Part shown: positions 54,479 through 63,657 of the stretch, piece after piece | How positions within the stretch are numbered: position 1 is the first letter of the stretch | Layout: every line of letters begins with the position of its first letter | NCBI RefSeq assembly: GCF_000392615.1 | Contig: NZ_KB933398.1 | Location: forward strand, 251,629 to 315,628 | Direction: 5' to 3' | Length of the DNA stretch: 64,000 nt | DNA from: Lysinibacillus sphaericus OT4b.31 | GTDB taxonomy: Bacteria > Bacillota > Bacilli > Bacillales_A > Planococcaceae | Translations under genes and position numbers: made by a program | The notes under the pieces: generated by a model | The model's input: only the letters and a program-made list of their open reading frames with translations | Database searches by the model: none | What the model was told of the DNA's origin: nothing

Positions 54479-56110
54479 ATGCAAACAATCACAATAGAGT
54501 CCGTATTGGAACGTGATCCTTATGATTGGCTACAAGCGTTTCAAGATTCACCTAAATTGCGTGCACTATATGAGGTAACCGAGCAACAAATACGGTTTAG
54601 TCGCATTGCCGTTCGAGTATTAGGTGTACCAATAGAAGAAGATGATTATTTTAACGCATTATATACATTGTCACAAAATCCAAGTGTTTATATTTTAAGT
54701 GAAGAGTTAAATAAACACATTGAGCAAAAGGATTTTCAGGCGTTGCAAAGTATTTTAGCGCAACATCAACAAACACCTAAAGGCTTGTCTATTAATCGAC
54801 TAATTGCGATGATGTATGGCCATCAGCTTATTCCAAAGCATGATGATGGGACACTGAATCGTCATTTGCAGCTTGCCACTATTCGTGTAGTGGAGCGCTT
54901 TCGTGACCAGCAATCGCTTGGTTTACTTGCGAATGATTTCCGTCGTTTTTTAATTGATATGGTGAAGTGGCTAAAGAATCACTGGATTCAATGGACGAAA
55001 ACTATGAAGCCAACTGATGATTTTCCAAAGGTTGTTTGGTATGGTGAGACGACGATTAGTCAGCGTTATTTCTTGTTATTATTAATGGAACTAGGTTGTG
55101 ATGTGTTAATCTTCCACCCGACTGCTGTTGATGAATTTGCAGAAGTGGATGTAGGGAATCTTTTTTCAATTACACACGCCCATGCAAGCCAAACAACATT
55201 ACAGCCATTCCCCGATAAGCTTCGTGACCGTCAGGCAACTGTCGGCTATCGCTCCAGTCAACATTTTGAGCAGTTAATGCACGACCAACAATCTGGCGTT
55301 TATCGTCCATGGCAATTTAAAGATTTTATGCCTCGTTCTTTAACTTTACGAATGACCTATGATGATATTTTTATTTATGCCAACGAAAAAGCGATGGTAC
55401 GTCCGAAATTCGAAGTTGTCGGGAATGAGGTTGTGATTCCTGTTATTTTTGCCAAAATTAGTGGTGTGTCAAGTAGACGTGAAGAGTATTGGCATTTTAT
55501 GCATCAGTTACTTGCCAGTCCGCAAACCTTATTTGTGCAGGAGTTTCCATACGCTAAAGCGAGTAGAGCCAATTTCCATTTCCATTATAAGCACTGTCTA
55601 GTAAATGGAGAATTATCCACAGAGCGGATTTTGCAAAGCGACTGGTGGCAGTATGATGAATTGACAGCAGAACTACAACAGGCGATTGCACATACGATGA
55701 AAACATCTTGTGAACAGCCGCTCCTGAAACAATTGCCAAACGAATCGAAATATGATTTACAGCTATTTTTATTTAAGCAGATGGCGACGATTCCAAAAGA
55801 AATACTGCGCCTATTGCAAAGTTTTGATTATGCACAGGAAGTGCCCAAACTGGTACTCTACCAAGCACCACAACAGCCTACGTTAGCCCGTGAAGATGTT
55901 GCTTTATTAGCATTTTTAAATCGCTTTGGTGTTGATATTGTGTTTTACAATCCAACAGGTAAACTAGATTTAGAAAAACATTTGCAAGAAGATACCTTTG
56001 ATGGGCATCGACTAGAACATATGGTGTTTGATTTACAATACGAAGAACCGAAGCAGCAAAAGCCTGCGCCAGATAAAATGATCAAAAAACTATTTAATCG
56101 CTTTTTTTGA
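54479..56110 (+). CDS. yceG: YceG family protein (toxic-anion resistance cluster)
   Basis: A 543-aa soluble protein of the bacterial YceG family (unrelated to MltG). No catalytic motif is obvious. Conserved features include YGETTISQRYFLLLLMELGCDVLIFHPT, repeated in part near the C-terminus (FLNRFGVDIVFYNPTGKLDLE), suggesting two related halves. It normally accompanies TelA. The ATG at 54479 is 10 nt after AGGAGGTGA; a GTG at 54467 lies in that site. Confidence 0.87.
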   Translation: MQTITIESVLERDPYDWLQAFQDSPKLRALYEVTEQQIRFSRIAVRVLGVPIEEDDYFNALYTLSQNPSVYILSEELNKHIEQKDFQALQSILAQHQQTPKGLSINRLIAMMYGHQLIPKHDDGTLNRHLQLATIRVVERFRDQQSLGLLANDFRRFLIDMVKWLKNHWIQWTKTMKPTDDFPKVVWYGETTISQRYFLLLLMELGCDVLIFHPTAVDEFAEVDVGNLFSITHAHASQTTLQPFPDKLRDRQATVGYRSSQHFEQLMHDQQSGVYRPWQFKDFMPRSLTLRMTYDDIFIYANEKAMVRPKFEVVGNEVVIPVIFAKISGVSSRREEYWHFMHQLLASPQTLFVQEFPYAKASRANFHFHYKHCLVNGELSTERILQSDWWQYDELTAELQQAIAHTMKTSCEQPLLKQLPNESKYDLQLFLFKQMATIPKEILRLLQSFDYAQEVPKLVLYQAPQQPTLAREDVALLAFLNRFGVDIVFYNPTGKLDLEKHLQEDTFDGHRLEHMVFDLQYEEPKQQKPAPDKMIKKLFNRFF

Positions 56111-56132
56111 TGATTAGGAAAGGAGGCACGCT

Positions 56133-57173
56133 ATGTCTAATGTACCGATTACACTTGAACAATTGACGCCAGAAACAGCCGAAGTGACAAAATGTCAATT
56201 ACGTCAGAATGTCGAAGTGCAGCAAATTGCAAATCGTATTAATATAAAGAATCAACTCGATTTAATGGCACTCGGTAAAGGGCCTTCGTCGAAGCTATCA
56301 CGTTTTTCAGATCAAATTTTAAATATGATGGCAAAATCAAAAGTGAATGAATCCGGCGATTTGTTGAAGCAACTTGAAGCTTTAATGGCCAAATTTGATA
56401 AAAAGGAAGTTATCGAGCAGCAAAGTTTTTTCGGCAAGTTGTTTAAGCGTGCGCCGAAAAAAAGTGAAGATTTATTTGAGAAGTACAATTTACTTGGTAG
56501 AGATATTGAGAAAATTCATTATCAGTTTGTGCTAATGGAAGAGGCGTTAGCAAACGATAATCGATTGCTTGCACGACTATATCGTGAAGATTTGACTTAT
56601 TATCTTGAAATTGAAAAATATATTGTAGCGGCAGAAATGAAATTGGATGAAGTGACAACGACATTAATGCCGATGTATAAAAAACAGAGTGAGGCAGGTA
56701 ACCAAATTGCAAAAATGGAGCTAAATACTTTGCAAACGATTACCGATATGTTGGCCCAAAAAATAGATGAATTAGATAGATCCCGTATGGTCGCTATTTT
56801 AGCAGCGCCTCAAATTGAAATGATTCGGAATGGGAATAGTGAGTTAATGGAGCAAATTAATAGTGCGTTTATAACAACGATTCCTGTTTTTAAAATGAGT
56901 ATGATGAATGCAGTCAATGAAAAACGTCAAAAACTACAGAATGATTCGGCAGCAGCTTTTGAAAATCGCATGAAACAATATGGGGGAGTAAACAGTGACG
57001 CGGTGCAACTAAGCACGGTAATGGCACAGCAACCTGAAAGGCCACAGACACTTGAAGAAATGTGGGATACAATTGTTTCGGGAATTTCTAATTATCGTAA
57101 GCTGCGTGATGAACAAACTGCACAGCGCCTGAAAGCAGAGCAACAACTCATGGCGTTGGGCAATGAAAGCTAA
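56133..57173 (+). CDS. telA: Toxic anion resistance protein TelA (YceH-like)
   Basis: A 346-aa, almost fully helical TelA protein. KVNESGDLLKQLEALMAKFDKKE, FFGKLFKRAPKK and EMNTLQTITDMLAQKIDELD-like segments are conserved in the family. It has no membrane helix. TelA is linked with tellurite, nisin and envelope stress tolerance; mechanism unknown. AAAGGAGG precedes the ATG. It is last in the Ter cluster and is followed by a terminator. Confidence 0.9.
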   Translation: MSNVPITLEQLTPETAEVTKCQLRQNVEVQQIANRINIKNQLDLMALGKGPSSKLSRFSDQILNMMAKSKVNESGDLLKQLEALMAKFDKKEVIEQQSFFGKLFKRAPKKSEDLFEKYNLLGRDIEKIHYQFVLMEEALANDNRLLARLYREDLTYYLEIEKYIVAAEMKLDEVTTTLMPMYKKQSEAGNQIAKMELNTLQTITDMLAQKIDELDRSRMVAILAAPQIEMIRNGNSELMEQINSAFITTIPVFKMSMMNAVNEKRQKLQNDSAAAFENRMKQYGGVNSDAVQLSTVMAQQPERPQTLEEMWDTIVSGISNYRKLRDEQTAQRLKAEQQLMALGNES

Positions 57174-57177
57174 AAAA

Positions 57178-57214
57178 AGCTGACACCTTTTCCAAAAATG
57201 GTGTCGGCTTTTTA
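57178..57214 (+). terminator. Terminator after telA
   Basis: AGCTGACACC (57178-57187) and GGTGTCGGCT (57200-57209), with a T run. Confidence 0.85.
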
Positions 57215-57231
57215 TGTGAGGCATAGAAGAA

Positions 57232-57268
57232 AGAACGACAAACAGAATTACATTCTATTTGTCGTTCT
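57232..57268 (-). terminator. Terminator of the ygaE-like gene
   Basis: AGAACGACAAA and TTTGTCGTTCT form an 11-bp stem, directly after the minus-strand stop. Confidence 0.8.
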
Positions 57269-57273
57269 AAGTA

Positions 57274-58362
57274 TTAAATAAACTCTTCTTCAATTTCTAG
57301 ATTAATTTCCTGACCGTGGTAGCTTTGGTATGACACAATCAATGTGTCTAAATGCTCTAAGTTTTCCTCGTAATCTAAAATGCGGGATAAAATGTATAGT
57401 AGGTGATAGCTTGAAAACTCAGTATCTCCTTCTTCATGAGCATATGAGACTTGTTTAATGAAAATCTCCATTAATTCATTTCGTTGGACATAATCGATAT
57501 GTTTGCTCCATTCAGAATGCTCGGGTTTTAATTTGCCTGTGTACTTTAATAAAAGCTGTTCATGGTAGGTGAGTAGAAAATCTAATCGCTCCTGAATCAT
57601 TAAATGGAACTGTGTGGGTAGGTGTGCTAATTCATTTTCATGTTTATGCAAACGGTGTAGGAGCTCCAAACTTTTCTTCGACGTTGTAATCATTTGGCGA
57701 TACACAACCAGTTTTCTCACTTTTACGAACTTTTTATTTTTAATGTAGCTACGCTCTTCTTTATAAAACTCATACAATGTATCGACGCGTAACATACGGT
57801 CTCTGAATTTGTTTATGGCTGCTTTAGTAGATGTATGTTCGGAAGCCTGACGAACGGCGAGTCGTGTCCAGCGAATAATATCATCTTGTAAAAAATAGAT
57901 TTTGCGGAACAGCTTCACTTCGTATTTAGGTGGTAAGAAAAATAAATTGACGACAAAAGCTGCCAAAACTCCGACTAAAATGGTTGAAAAGCGAATGAGA
58001 CCAAATGTTATAAAATCATCGCCTTGAATCTCCATAATCGCTACTACTGTCACAAGTGCTAATGACAAAGATTTTTCAAGTTTAAATTTCAACATAAAGC
58101 CAATCGTAATGACGACGGCAATTCCTATAGCCACAATATGGTGACCAAATAGTAAACCAAAAATAACAGCAATGGTTGCACCTATTATATTTGCCTGAAC
58201 TTGCTCGACAATGGTTTGATAGGAACGATAAATTGAAGGTTGAATCGCAAAAATGGCAGCGATTCCAGCAAATACTGGTGAAGGTAAATGTAACAATTCT
58301 GCAATAAACAATGCAAAGACAATTGCAACACCTGTTTTAAATACACGGGCACCTAATTTCAT
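57274..58362 (-). CDS. Aromatic acid exporter (ArAE/FUSC) family membrane protein, YgaE-like
   Basis: A 362-aa protein. The N-terminal half has six or so transmembrane helices opening MKLGARVFKTGVAIVFALFIAELL and FAGIAAIFAIQPSIYRSYQTI; the C-terminal half is a soluble helical domain. This is the ArAE_1 family; substrates are unproven. It holds the place of B. subtilis YgaE beside hemL. The ATG at 58362 is chosen from family alignment; AAAGGA lies 12 nt upstream, slightly far. A frame from 58437 lacks family similarity. Confidence 0.87.
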   Translation of the reverse strand: MKLGARVFKTGVAIVFALFIAELLHLPSPVFAGIAAIFAIQPSIYRSYQTIVEQVQANIIGATIAVIFGLLFGHHIVAIGIAVVITIGFMLKFKLEKSLSLALVTVVAIMEIQGDDFITFGLIRFSTILVGVLAAFVVNLFFLPPKYEVKLFRKIYFLQDDIIRWTRLAVRQASEHTSTKAAINKFRDRMLRVDTLYEFYKEERSYIKNKKFVKVRKLVVYRQMITTSKKSLELLHRLHKHENELAHLPTQFHLMIQERLDFLLTYHEQLLLKYTGKLKPEHSEWSKHIDYVQRNELMEIFIKQVSYAHEEGDTEFSSYHLLYILSRILDYEENLEHLDTLIVSYQSYHGQEINLEIEEEFI

Positions 58363-58461
58363 AGAAAATGGATGTCCTTTCTGTCTAAAATTTTTAAGCT
58401 TCTTTACATTATAGAAGGAAGTGCAGATAAAATACATAGATTTGTGTTTTGCTGAATGAAA

Positions 58462-58492
58462 AAGGCGACTTTCTAGGGAAAGTCGCCTTCGT
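58462..58492 (-). terminator. Terminator of hemL
   Basis: AAGGCGACTTTC and GAAAGTCGCCTT form a 12-bp stem with a T run on the minus strand. Confidence 0.88.
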
Positions 58493-58504
58493 ATTGTCAG
58501 TTAT

Positions 58505-59791
58505 TTATAATTGTGAGAATGCATAGTCCACAGCTTTTATCGTTTCTTGAATATCTGCCTCTGTATGCTCTGTTGTTAAGAACCATGCTTCATATTTTGA
58601 AGGGGCTAAGTTAATGCCTTGCTCCAGCATTAATTTAAAGAAGCGTCCGAAAATTTCTCCGTCAGAGTTTTCTGCTTGGTCATAGTTTTCTACTTTCACA
58701 TCTGTAAAGTAGATAGTAAGTGCACCTTTTAAACGATTTAAAGTAATTGTAACATCATGCTTTGTAGCTGCTGTTAAAATACCTTCTTCTAAAATGGCAC
58801 CAAGACGATCCATTTCATCATAAATACCTGGCGTAGATAAAACTTCTAGACAAGCAATACCTGCTTGCATTGATGCAGGGTTACCTGCCATTGTACCCGC
58901 TTGATAGGCAGGACCAAGTGGAGCAACTGTGTCCATAATTTCTTTGCGACCACCGTATGCGCCGATTGGTAAGCCACCACCTATTACTTTCCCAAGTGCA
59001 GTCAAATCAGGAGTTAAGCCGAGTAAATTTTGAGCGCCGCCGTAATGGAAACGGAAGGCAGTAATGACTTCGTCGTGAATTGTTAAAGCACCTTTTACTT
59101 TTGCTGTTGCATGCACTAATTCTAAGAAGCCTGGATTTGGCTCTACAATTCCGAAATTCCCAACGATTGGCTCGATTAAAATACCAGCAATTTGATCGCC
59201 CCATTTATCCATAGCGTCCGTAAATGCTTCGGGATTGTTAAATGGTACAGTAATCACTTCTTCAGCCGTAGCAGTAGTTACACCTGCTGAATCAGGTGTA
59301 CCCAGTGTTGCAGGTCCAGACCCAGCAGCCACTAATACTAAATCAAAGTGACCGTGATAGCAGCCAGCGAATTTCATAATTTTTGTACGACCAGTATAAG
59401 CGCGCGCAACTCGAATTGTTGTCATTACGGCTTCTGTTCCGGAGTTATTGAAACGTACTTTATCCATAGAAGGAATCGCTTCTTTTAGCATTTTGGCAAA
59501 TATTACTTCATATTCAGTAGGTGTACCGAATAATGTGCCGTTTTCAGCTGCATTTGCAATGGCTTTAGCGATATGTGGGTGACCGTGGCCAGTAACGATT
59601 GGTCCATATGCTGCTAAATAGTCGATATATCGGTTACCGTCAACATCCCAGAAATAAGCACCTTTACCACGTGCCATAGTGACAGGGGAACCGCCACCAA
59701 CTGCTTTATAAGAACGAGAAGGGCTGTTTACACCACCAACGATATGCTGGAGCGCCTCTGCGTGTATTGCTTCAGATTTTGAGTGATTCAT
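58505..59791 (-). CDS. hemL: Glutamate-1-semialdehyde 2,1-aminomutase (GsaB-like)
   Basis: A 428-aa PLP enzyme that makes 5-aminolevulinate for heme. Family motifs: [45 protein letters not shown], and the PLP lysine in [17 protein letters not shown]. It stands alone, outside the hem operon, and corresponds to B. subtilis GsaB beside ygaF/perR. AGGAGGC precedes the ATG. Heme supply next to perR matches the known link between PerR and heme genes. Confidence 0.94.
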   Translation of the reverse strand: MNHSKSEAIHAEALQHIVGGVNSPSRSYKAVGGGSPVTMARGKGAYFWDVDGNRYIDYLAAYGPIVTGHGHPHIAKAIANAAENGTLFGTPTEYEVIFAKMLKEAIPSMDKVRFNNSGTEAVMTTIRVARAYTGRTKIMKFAGCYHGHFDLVLVAAGSGPATLGTPDSAGVTTATAEEVITVPFNNPEAFTDAMDKWGDQIAGILIEPIVGNFGIVEPNPGFLELVHATAKVKGALTIHDEVITAFRFHYGGAQNLLGLTPDLTALGKVIGGGLPIGAYGGRKEIMDTVAPLGPAYQAGTMAGNPASMQAGIACLEVLSTPGIYDEMDRLGAILEEGILTAATKHDVTITLNRLKGALTIYFTDVKVENYDQAENSDGEIFGRFFKLMLEQGINLAPSKYEAWFLTTEHTEADIQETIKAVDYAFSQL

Positions 59792-59920
59792 AATATTGCC
59801 TCCTAAGTGATAATACTTAATCTATTGTAGACCTATCAGTGTAAGAAATCCAAAGAAAATAAGGAATATGACTTGAATTGTTACTTAGAGTAAAATAGAA
59901 AATGCAGAGGAGGAGATTGT

Positions 59921-60397
59921 ATGACATTAATCGAAGGGAAAAAAGCACCTGATTTTTCACTCCTAAATGAAGAAGGTGAAAAGGTGCATTTAACAGATTT
60001 TAAAGGGCAAAACGTTATTTTGTATTTTTACCCAAAAGATATGACGCCGGGCTGTACGACTCAAGCTTGTGACTTCCGGGACAAACATGATGATTTTAGT
60101 CAGTTAAATGCAATTGTGTTAGGAGTGAGTCCAGATGATACAAAGAAACATACAAAGTTCATTGATAAGCATGGACTGCCTTTCTCACTTTTAGTGGACG
60201 AGGATCATGCAGTAGCGGAGGCTTATAGTGTATGGGTACTGAAGAAAATGTATGGACGTGAGTTTATGGGGATTGAGCGCTCCACATTTTTAATAGATAC
60301 GGAAGGCAATCTTGTGAAGGCTTGGCGTAAAGTACGCGTGAAAAACCATATTGAGGAAGTGTATGCATTTTTAGCAGAGCAGGAGGCAACGAAATGA
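59921..60397 (+). CDS. bcp: Thioredoxin-dependent thiol peroxidase, BCP/PrxQ type (YgaF)
   Basis: A 158-aa peroxiredoxin. The peroxidatic Cys is in MTPGCTTQACDFRD and the resolving Cys is five residues on, the atypical 2-Cys PrxQ arrangement. It reduces H2O2 and organic hydroperoxides with thioredoxin. AGGAGGAG precedes the ATG. It overlaps the next gene by 4 nt and lies just upstream of perR. Confidence 0.94.
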   Translation: MTLIEGKKAPDFSLLNEEGEKVHLTDFKGQNVILYFYPKDMTPGCTTQACDFRDKHDDFSQLNAIVLGVSPDDTKKHTKFIDKHGLPFSLLVDEDHAVAEAYSVWVLKKMYGREFMGIERSTFLIDTEGNLVKAWRKVRVKNHIEEVYAFLAEQEATK

Positions 60398-61338
60398 GAA
60401 TTTATTTTACGTTTGAGCCACGACCAGATTTACGTGAGCCATTACTAGTAGAGTTTCCACAAGTTGATTTCGTTTTTGAAAATGGCATATCAATTGAAGA
60501 ACTTCAAACGGCAGATGTGTTAGTTACATATGGCGAAGATTTAAACGAAGAGAATATTCAATATGCAGCAAAACTCAAGTGGATTTTTGTTGCCTCAGCA
60601 GGTGTAGAAAAAATGCCAGCCCAAGCAATCGTAGACCGAGGAATTTTAGTATCAAATGTGCGTGGGATTCATAAAACACCCATGGCGGAATCGATGCTTG
60701 CTCATATTCTAGCCATCAAACGTGCACTACCGTGGATGTATGAGCAACAAAAGAAAAGTGAATGGTCAAAAAAAGGGAAACAAACGGAATTGCGTGATAG
60801 CACGGCATTAATTTTAGGACCAGGTGCGATTGGATCAGAAGTTGGTCGCTTACTACAAGCTTTTGGAGTGGTAACAATCGGTTGTAACCGTTCTGGAAAA
60901 GAAGCGCCACATATGAATGTAATGGTCAGCTTCGATAAGCTATTAGAAGCTTTACCTAAAGCGGATATTGTCATTTCTGTGTTACCTAAAACAACAGAAA
61001 CAACGCATTTATTGAAAGAGCAACATTTTAAAGTGATGAAGAATAATGTGATTTTCATGAATTTCGGTCGTGGCAACTTGGTGGATGAAAAAGTGCTCAT
61101 CAACGCCATTCAAGCTGACGAAATTGGCTATGCAGTACTTGATGTATTTGAACAAGAGCCACTTGCTGAGAGTAGTGCCCTATGGACATTACCAAATGTT
61201 ATCGTATCCCCACATATTTCAAGTCATTCTTCTCGTTATGTTGAACGCAGTTTGAGTATCTTTAAGCCAAGCTTAGTAAAATGGCTTAACGGAGAAACAA
61301 AATTAGAAAATGTTATGGATCTGTCAAGAGGGTATTGA
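60394..61338 (+). CDS. D-isomer 2-hydroxyacid dehydrogenase family protein
   Basis: A 314-aa NAD(P)-dependent oxidoreductase. The nucleotide site is LILGPGAIGSEVGRLLQAFG (one Gly of GxGxxG is shifted), with the catalytic Arg in VDRGILVSNVRGIHK region, Glu in DVFEQEPL and His in SPHISSH. Substrate unknown. The ATGA overlap with bcp indicates one operon, an association not present in B. subtilis perR regions as I know them. Confidence 0.88.
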   Translation: MRIYFTFEPRPDLREPLLVEFPQVDFVFENGISIEELQTADVLVTYGEDLNEENIQYAAKLKWIFVASAGVEKMPAQAIVDRGILVSNVRGIHKTPMAESMLAHILAIKRALPWMYEQQKKSEWSKKGKQTELRDSTALILGPGAIGSEVGRLLQAFGVVTIGCNRSGKEAPHMNVMVSFDKLLEALPKADIVISVLPKTTETTHLLKEQHFKVMKNNVIFMNFGRGNLVDEKVLINAIQADEIGYAVLDVFEQEPLAESSALWTLPNVIVSPHISSHSSRYVERSLSIFKPSLVKWLNGETKLENVMDLSRGY

Positions 61339-61371
61339 GTTGTGATTTTTCATAAGTAGAATGGGCAATTG

Positions 61372-61401
61372 TTGACAGATGTTAGCTTCATTCGATACAC
61401 T
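61372..61401 (+). promoter_or_regulatory. perR promoter
   Basis: A perfect -35 TTGACA (61372-61377), 18-bp spacer and -10 TACACT (61396-61401). Confidence 0.7.
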
Positions 61402-61403
61402 AT

Positions 61404-61418
61404 TTATAACAATTATAA
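61404..61418 (+). promoter_or_regulatory. PerR box in the perR promoter
   Basis: TTATAACAATTATAA matches TTATAATNATTATAA at all but one defined position. It starts 3 nt after the -10, over the transcription start, so binding should repress: autoregulation. Confidence 0.8.
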
Positions 61419-61451
61419 ATTAATAATACTTATGAGAAGAGGTGCATGACG

Positions 61452-61895
61452 ATGTCTACAACGCATTTACAAGATGCACTTGACACGTTAAAAACAACTG
61501 GTGTACGTATTACTCCTCAGCGTCATGCTATTTTGGAATATTTAATACAATCAATGGCACACCCAACAGCCGATGAAATTTATAAAGCACTTGAAGGAAA
61601 ATTCCCAAATATGAGTGTGGCGACTGTTTATAATAACTTACGTGTATTCCGTGAGGTTGGTTTAGTAAAAGAGCTGACTTATGGAGATGCTTCAAGTCGC
61701 TTTGATTTCGTAACGAACGATCATTATCATATGATTTGTGAATGCTGTGGTAAAATTGTCGATTTCCACTACCCTGGTTTAGATGAAATTGAGCATTTTG
61801 CATCACAAGTAACTGGCTTTGATGTCCACTCTCACCGTTTGGAAATATATGGTACATGTCCATCATGTAAAGATGTTTCTGTCAAAGTACAATAA
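61452..61895 (+). CDS. perR: Peroxide-responsive repressor PerR
   Basis: A 147-aa Fur-family repressor. It closely follows B. subtilis Per[16 protein letters not shown] and [35 protein letters not shown] in the winged helix. The metal-sensing His37-equivalent is in [10 protein letters not shown]. The zinc site is CECCGK and CPSCK. Fe(II)-catalysed His oxidation by H2O2 releases DNA. The ATG at 61452 is preferred, 7 nt after AGAGGTG; the ATG at 61446 is too close. Likely targets here are perR itself and pfeT. Confidence 0.96.
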   Translation: MSTTHLQDALDTLKTTGVRITPQRHAILEYLIQSMAHPTADEIYKALEGKFPNMSVATVYNNLRVFREVGLVKELTYGDASSRFDFVTNDHYHMICECCGKIVDFHYPGLDEIEHFASQVTGFDVHSHRLEIYGTCPSCKDVSVKVQ

Positions 61896-61899
61896 AAAA

Positions 61900-61932
61900 T
61901 CCTAGCTCTTAACATAAGGGCTAGGACTTTTT
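61900..61932. terminator. Bidirectional terminator between perR and ygzB
   Basis: TCCTAGCTCTT and AAGGGCTAGGA form an 11-bp stem with A/T runs on both sides. Confidence 0.85.
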
Positions 61933-62271
61933 TGTCTTATTATAAGATTGATCGAACTCTTTTCCTTCAAGTGTTGGATCCAATGTTAACGGTTCATTGC
62001 AATACATACACATATCCACACGACCTAATACTTTTGTATACTTTTGACAATTAGGGCACTGAACCTGGACTGCTCGTGTTGAGAGAAGGCCAATCCAAGC
62101 GTAAACGACTGTACTGCCGATAATACAAAGTAAGCCAAGAGTCATAAAGATTAGTACAAGCACGGGATTATTTTTAAAGAAGATGGCCCCATACATGACT
62201 ACAAAGCCGATAAAAATAAGTGCTAATGCGAATGAACGGATTTTATTAATTTTACTTTTGTAAGGTTTCAT
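61921..62271 (-). CDS. YgzB family membrane protein
   Basis: A 116-aa protein with two transmembrane helices (SFALALIFIGFVVMYGAIFF and VLIFMTLGLLCIIGSTVVYAWIG) and a C-terminal zinc-ribbon-like domain (CPNCQKYTKVLGRVDMCMYC). It is B. subtilis YgzB, in its conserved place beside perR. Function unknown. Its stop lies inside the shared terminator. Confidence 0.9.
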   Translation of the reverse strand: MKPYKSKINKIRSFALALIFIGFVVMYGAIFFKNNPVLVLIFMTLGLLCIIGSTVVYAWIGLLSTRAVQVQCPNCQKYTKVLGRVDMCMYCNEPLTLDPTLEGKEFDQSYNKTKKS

Positions 62272-62421
62272 ATAGCATCTTGCCTCCCAATCTAAAATCT
62301 ACTATAACATATAAGGACAAAGTATTTTAGCTTTGAGTATAAGGAAAGAAGGATTACTTCTGAAGTATGTCGAATTTTTAACGAAATAAGAGGTCACAAA
62401 AAGAACAGAGGAGGACTGAAC

Positions 62422-63306
62422 ATGGAGCAAGTTTTGCGTCCAATATACCAAGAACGTGCGAGTCAGTCGAATACATTAGGCGTCATTTTAGTGGAAAAAC
62501 GTGAGGAGCAAAGTAATGTTACCGATACATTTGATACGGTATTACTAATTATCGTGAAGGAAGCAGAGAGGCCTATTTTTACAAAACACTACTTATATGA
62601 AGGAAATAAGGTAGCCTTACATACTGTTACAGAGAAATTATTACGCAAATGGTTGTTAATAGGCTCAAATAAAAAGGTGGTCGATTGGATCTTCTTTGGC
62701 AAAGTATTATTTGACCGCAATGAATTCCTTCATAAACTAAAAATTGAGTTACAAGAGTTTCCGTTTAATGGTCGTAAAATTAAAACGGGTATTCAATTTT
62801 CGAAACTAATTCGACGATACCTCGAAGGAAAAGAATATTTTGATAAGGGAAGCTATCTTGATGCATACAATCACGTAGTAGACTCATTACATCATTTAGG
62901 GCGTTTATCAATTATAGATAGCGGGCTCTATCCAGAAGTAACGGTTTGGGCGCAAGTGAAAAAAATCGAACCAGCAATATATAAATTATATGAAGAACTT
63001 GTTATGAGTAACGAACCAATTGAAAAGCGATTAGAGCTTTTATTTTTAGCTAGTGAATTTCTAATCCATTCTCGCACGCAGGATGGTGCCCAACATATAT
63101 TAGAAGTAATGCAATCTAAGGAGTCATGGACAATTCAAGAATTACACGACCATAGCGAACTTGTTAACTACTCTGTGGACCTAGAAGTGTTTGTTGAGTA
63201 TTTAGTTGACAAGGGCCATATTGTTATTGATCCTGTAGTTGCAAAAAGCGATATGATATTCCATCGCCATTATAAGGTGAATAAAGAATCTCTAGAAATG
63301 GAATAA
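62422..63306 (+). CDS. Nucleotidyltransferase-like protein (YgxA)
   Basis: A 294-aa protein of the YgxA family, with an N-terminal nucleotidyltransferase-like domain (FDTVLLIIV, VVDWIFFGKVLFDRNEFL) and a C-terminal helical substrate-binding-like domain (YLDAYNHVVDSLHHLGRL). Key catalytic acidic residues are not obvious, so it may be inactive. AGAGGAGGA precedes the ATG. It lies between ygzB and an rrn operon exactly as in B. subtilis. Confidence 0.88.
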   Translation: MEQVLRPIYQERASQSNTLGVILVEKREEQSNVTDTFDTVLLIIVKEAERPIFTKHYLYEGNKVALHTVTEKLLRKWLLIGSNKKVVDWIFFGKVLFDRNEFLHKLKIELQEFPFNGRKIKTGIQFSKLIRRYLEGKEYFDKGSYLDAYNHVVDSLHHLGRLSIIDSGLYPEVTVWAQVKKIEPAIYKLYEELVMSNEPIEKRLELLFLASEFLIHSRTQDGAQHILEVMQSKESWTIQELHDHSELVNYSVDLEVFVEYLVDKGHIVIDPVVAKSDMIFHRHYKVNKESLEME

Positions 63307-63325
63307 AGTCTGTAGTATGCTAGTA

Positions 63326-63360
63326 ATCGAGGTATAGAAAATACCTCGATATTTTTTTTG
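63326..63360 (+). terminator. Terminator after ygxA
   Basis: ATCGAGGTAT (63326-63335) and ATACCTCGAT (63341-63350), followed by eight Ts. Confidence 0.9.
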
Positions 63361-63369
63361 AAAAAAGTA

Positions 63370-63399
63370 TTGACTATTAATCCATTGCTATTGTATTAT
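63370..63399 (+). promoter_or_regulatory. rRNA operon promoter P1
   Basis: TTGACT (63370-63375), 18-bp spacer, TATTAT (63394-63399), in AT-rich DNA. Confidence 0.65.
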
Positions 63400-63468
63400 A
63401 TTAATTGTCGCTAAGACATAAACGAATAACACTTAGAGAAACAGAAAAAACTTTTTTTAAAAAAGTGA

Positions 63469-63497
63469 TTGACACAAACTGAGTGAAATGTTAATAT
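63469..63497 (+). promoter_or_regulatory. rRNA operon promoter P2
   Basis: A perfect -35 TTGACA (63469-63474), 17-bp spacer and TAATAT (63492-63497), preceded by an A/T-tract UP-like element. Confidence 0.8.
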
Positions 63498-63499
63498 AA

Positions 63500-63657
63500 A
63501 GAAGTCGCTGCAAAACGACATAAAATGAACCTTGAAAACTGAACAAGCAAAACGTAATCAATAAAGTTTTTAGTAGCGAACTTCGGTACGTGAACGAAAC
63601 AAAATTTTGGACATCAAAATTGATGCCAGCAAAACAATTTGAGCTTATCAAATTTCT
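63500..63657 (+). other. rRNA leader
   Basis: It contains CCTTGAAAACTGAACA, common in Bacillales rRNA spacers and leaders, and ATTTGAGCTTATCAAAT, likely part of the 16S processing stalk. Confidence 0.6.
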
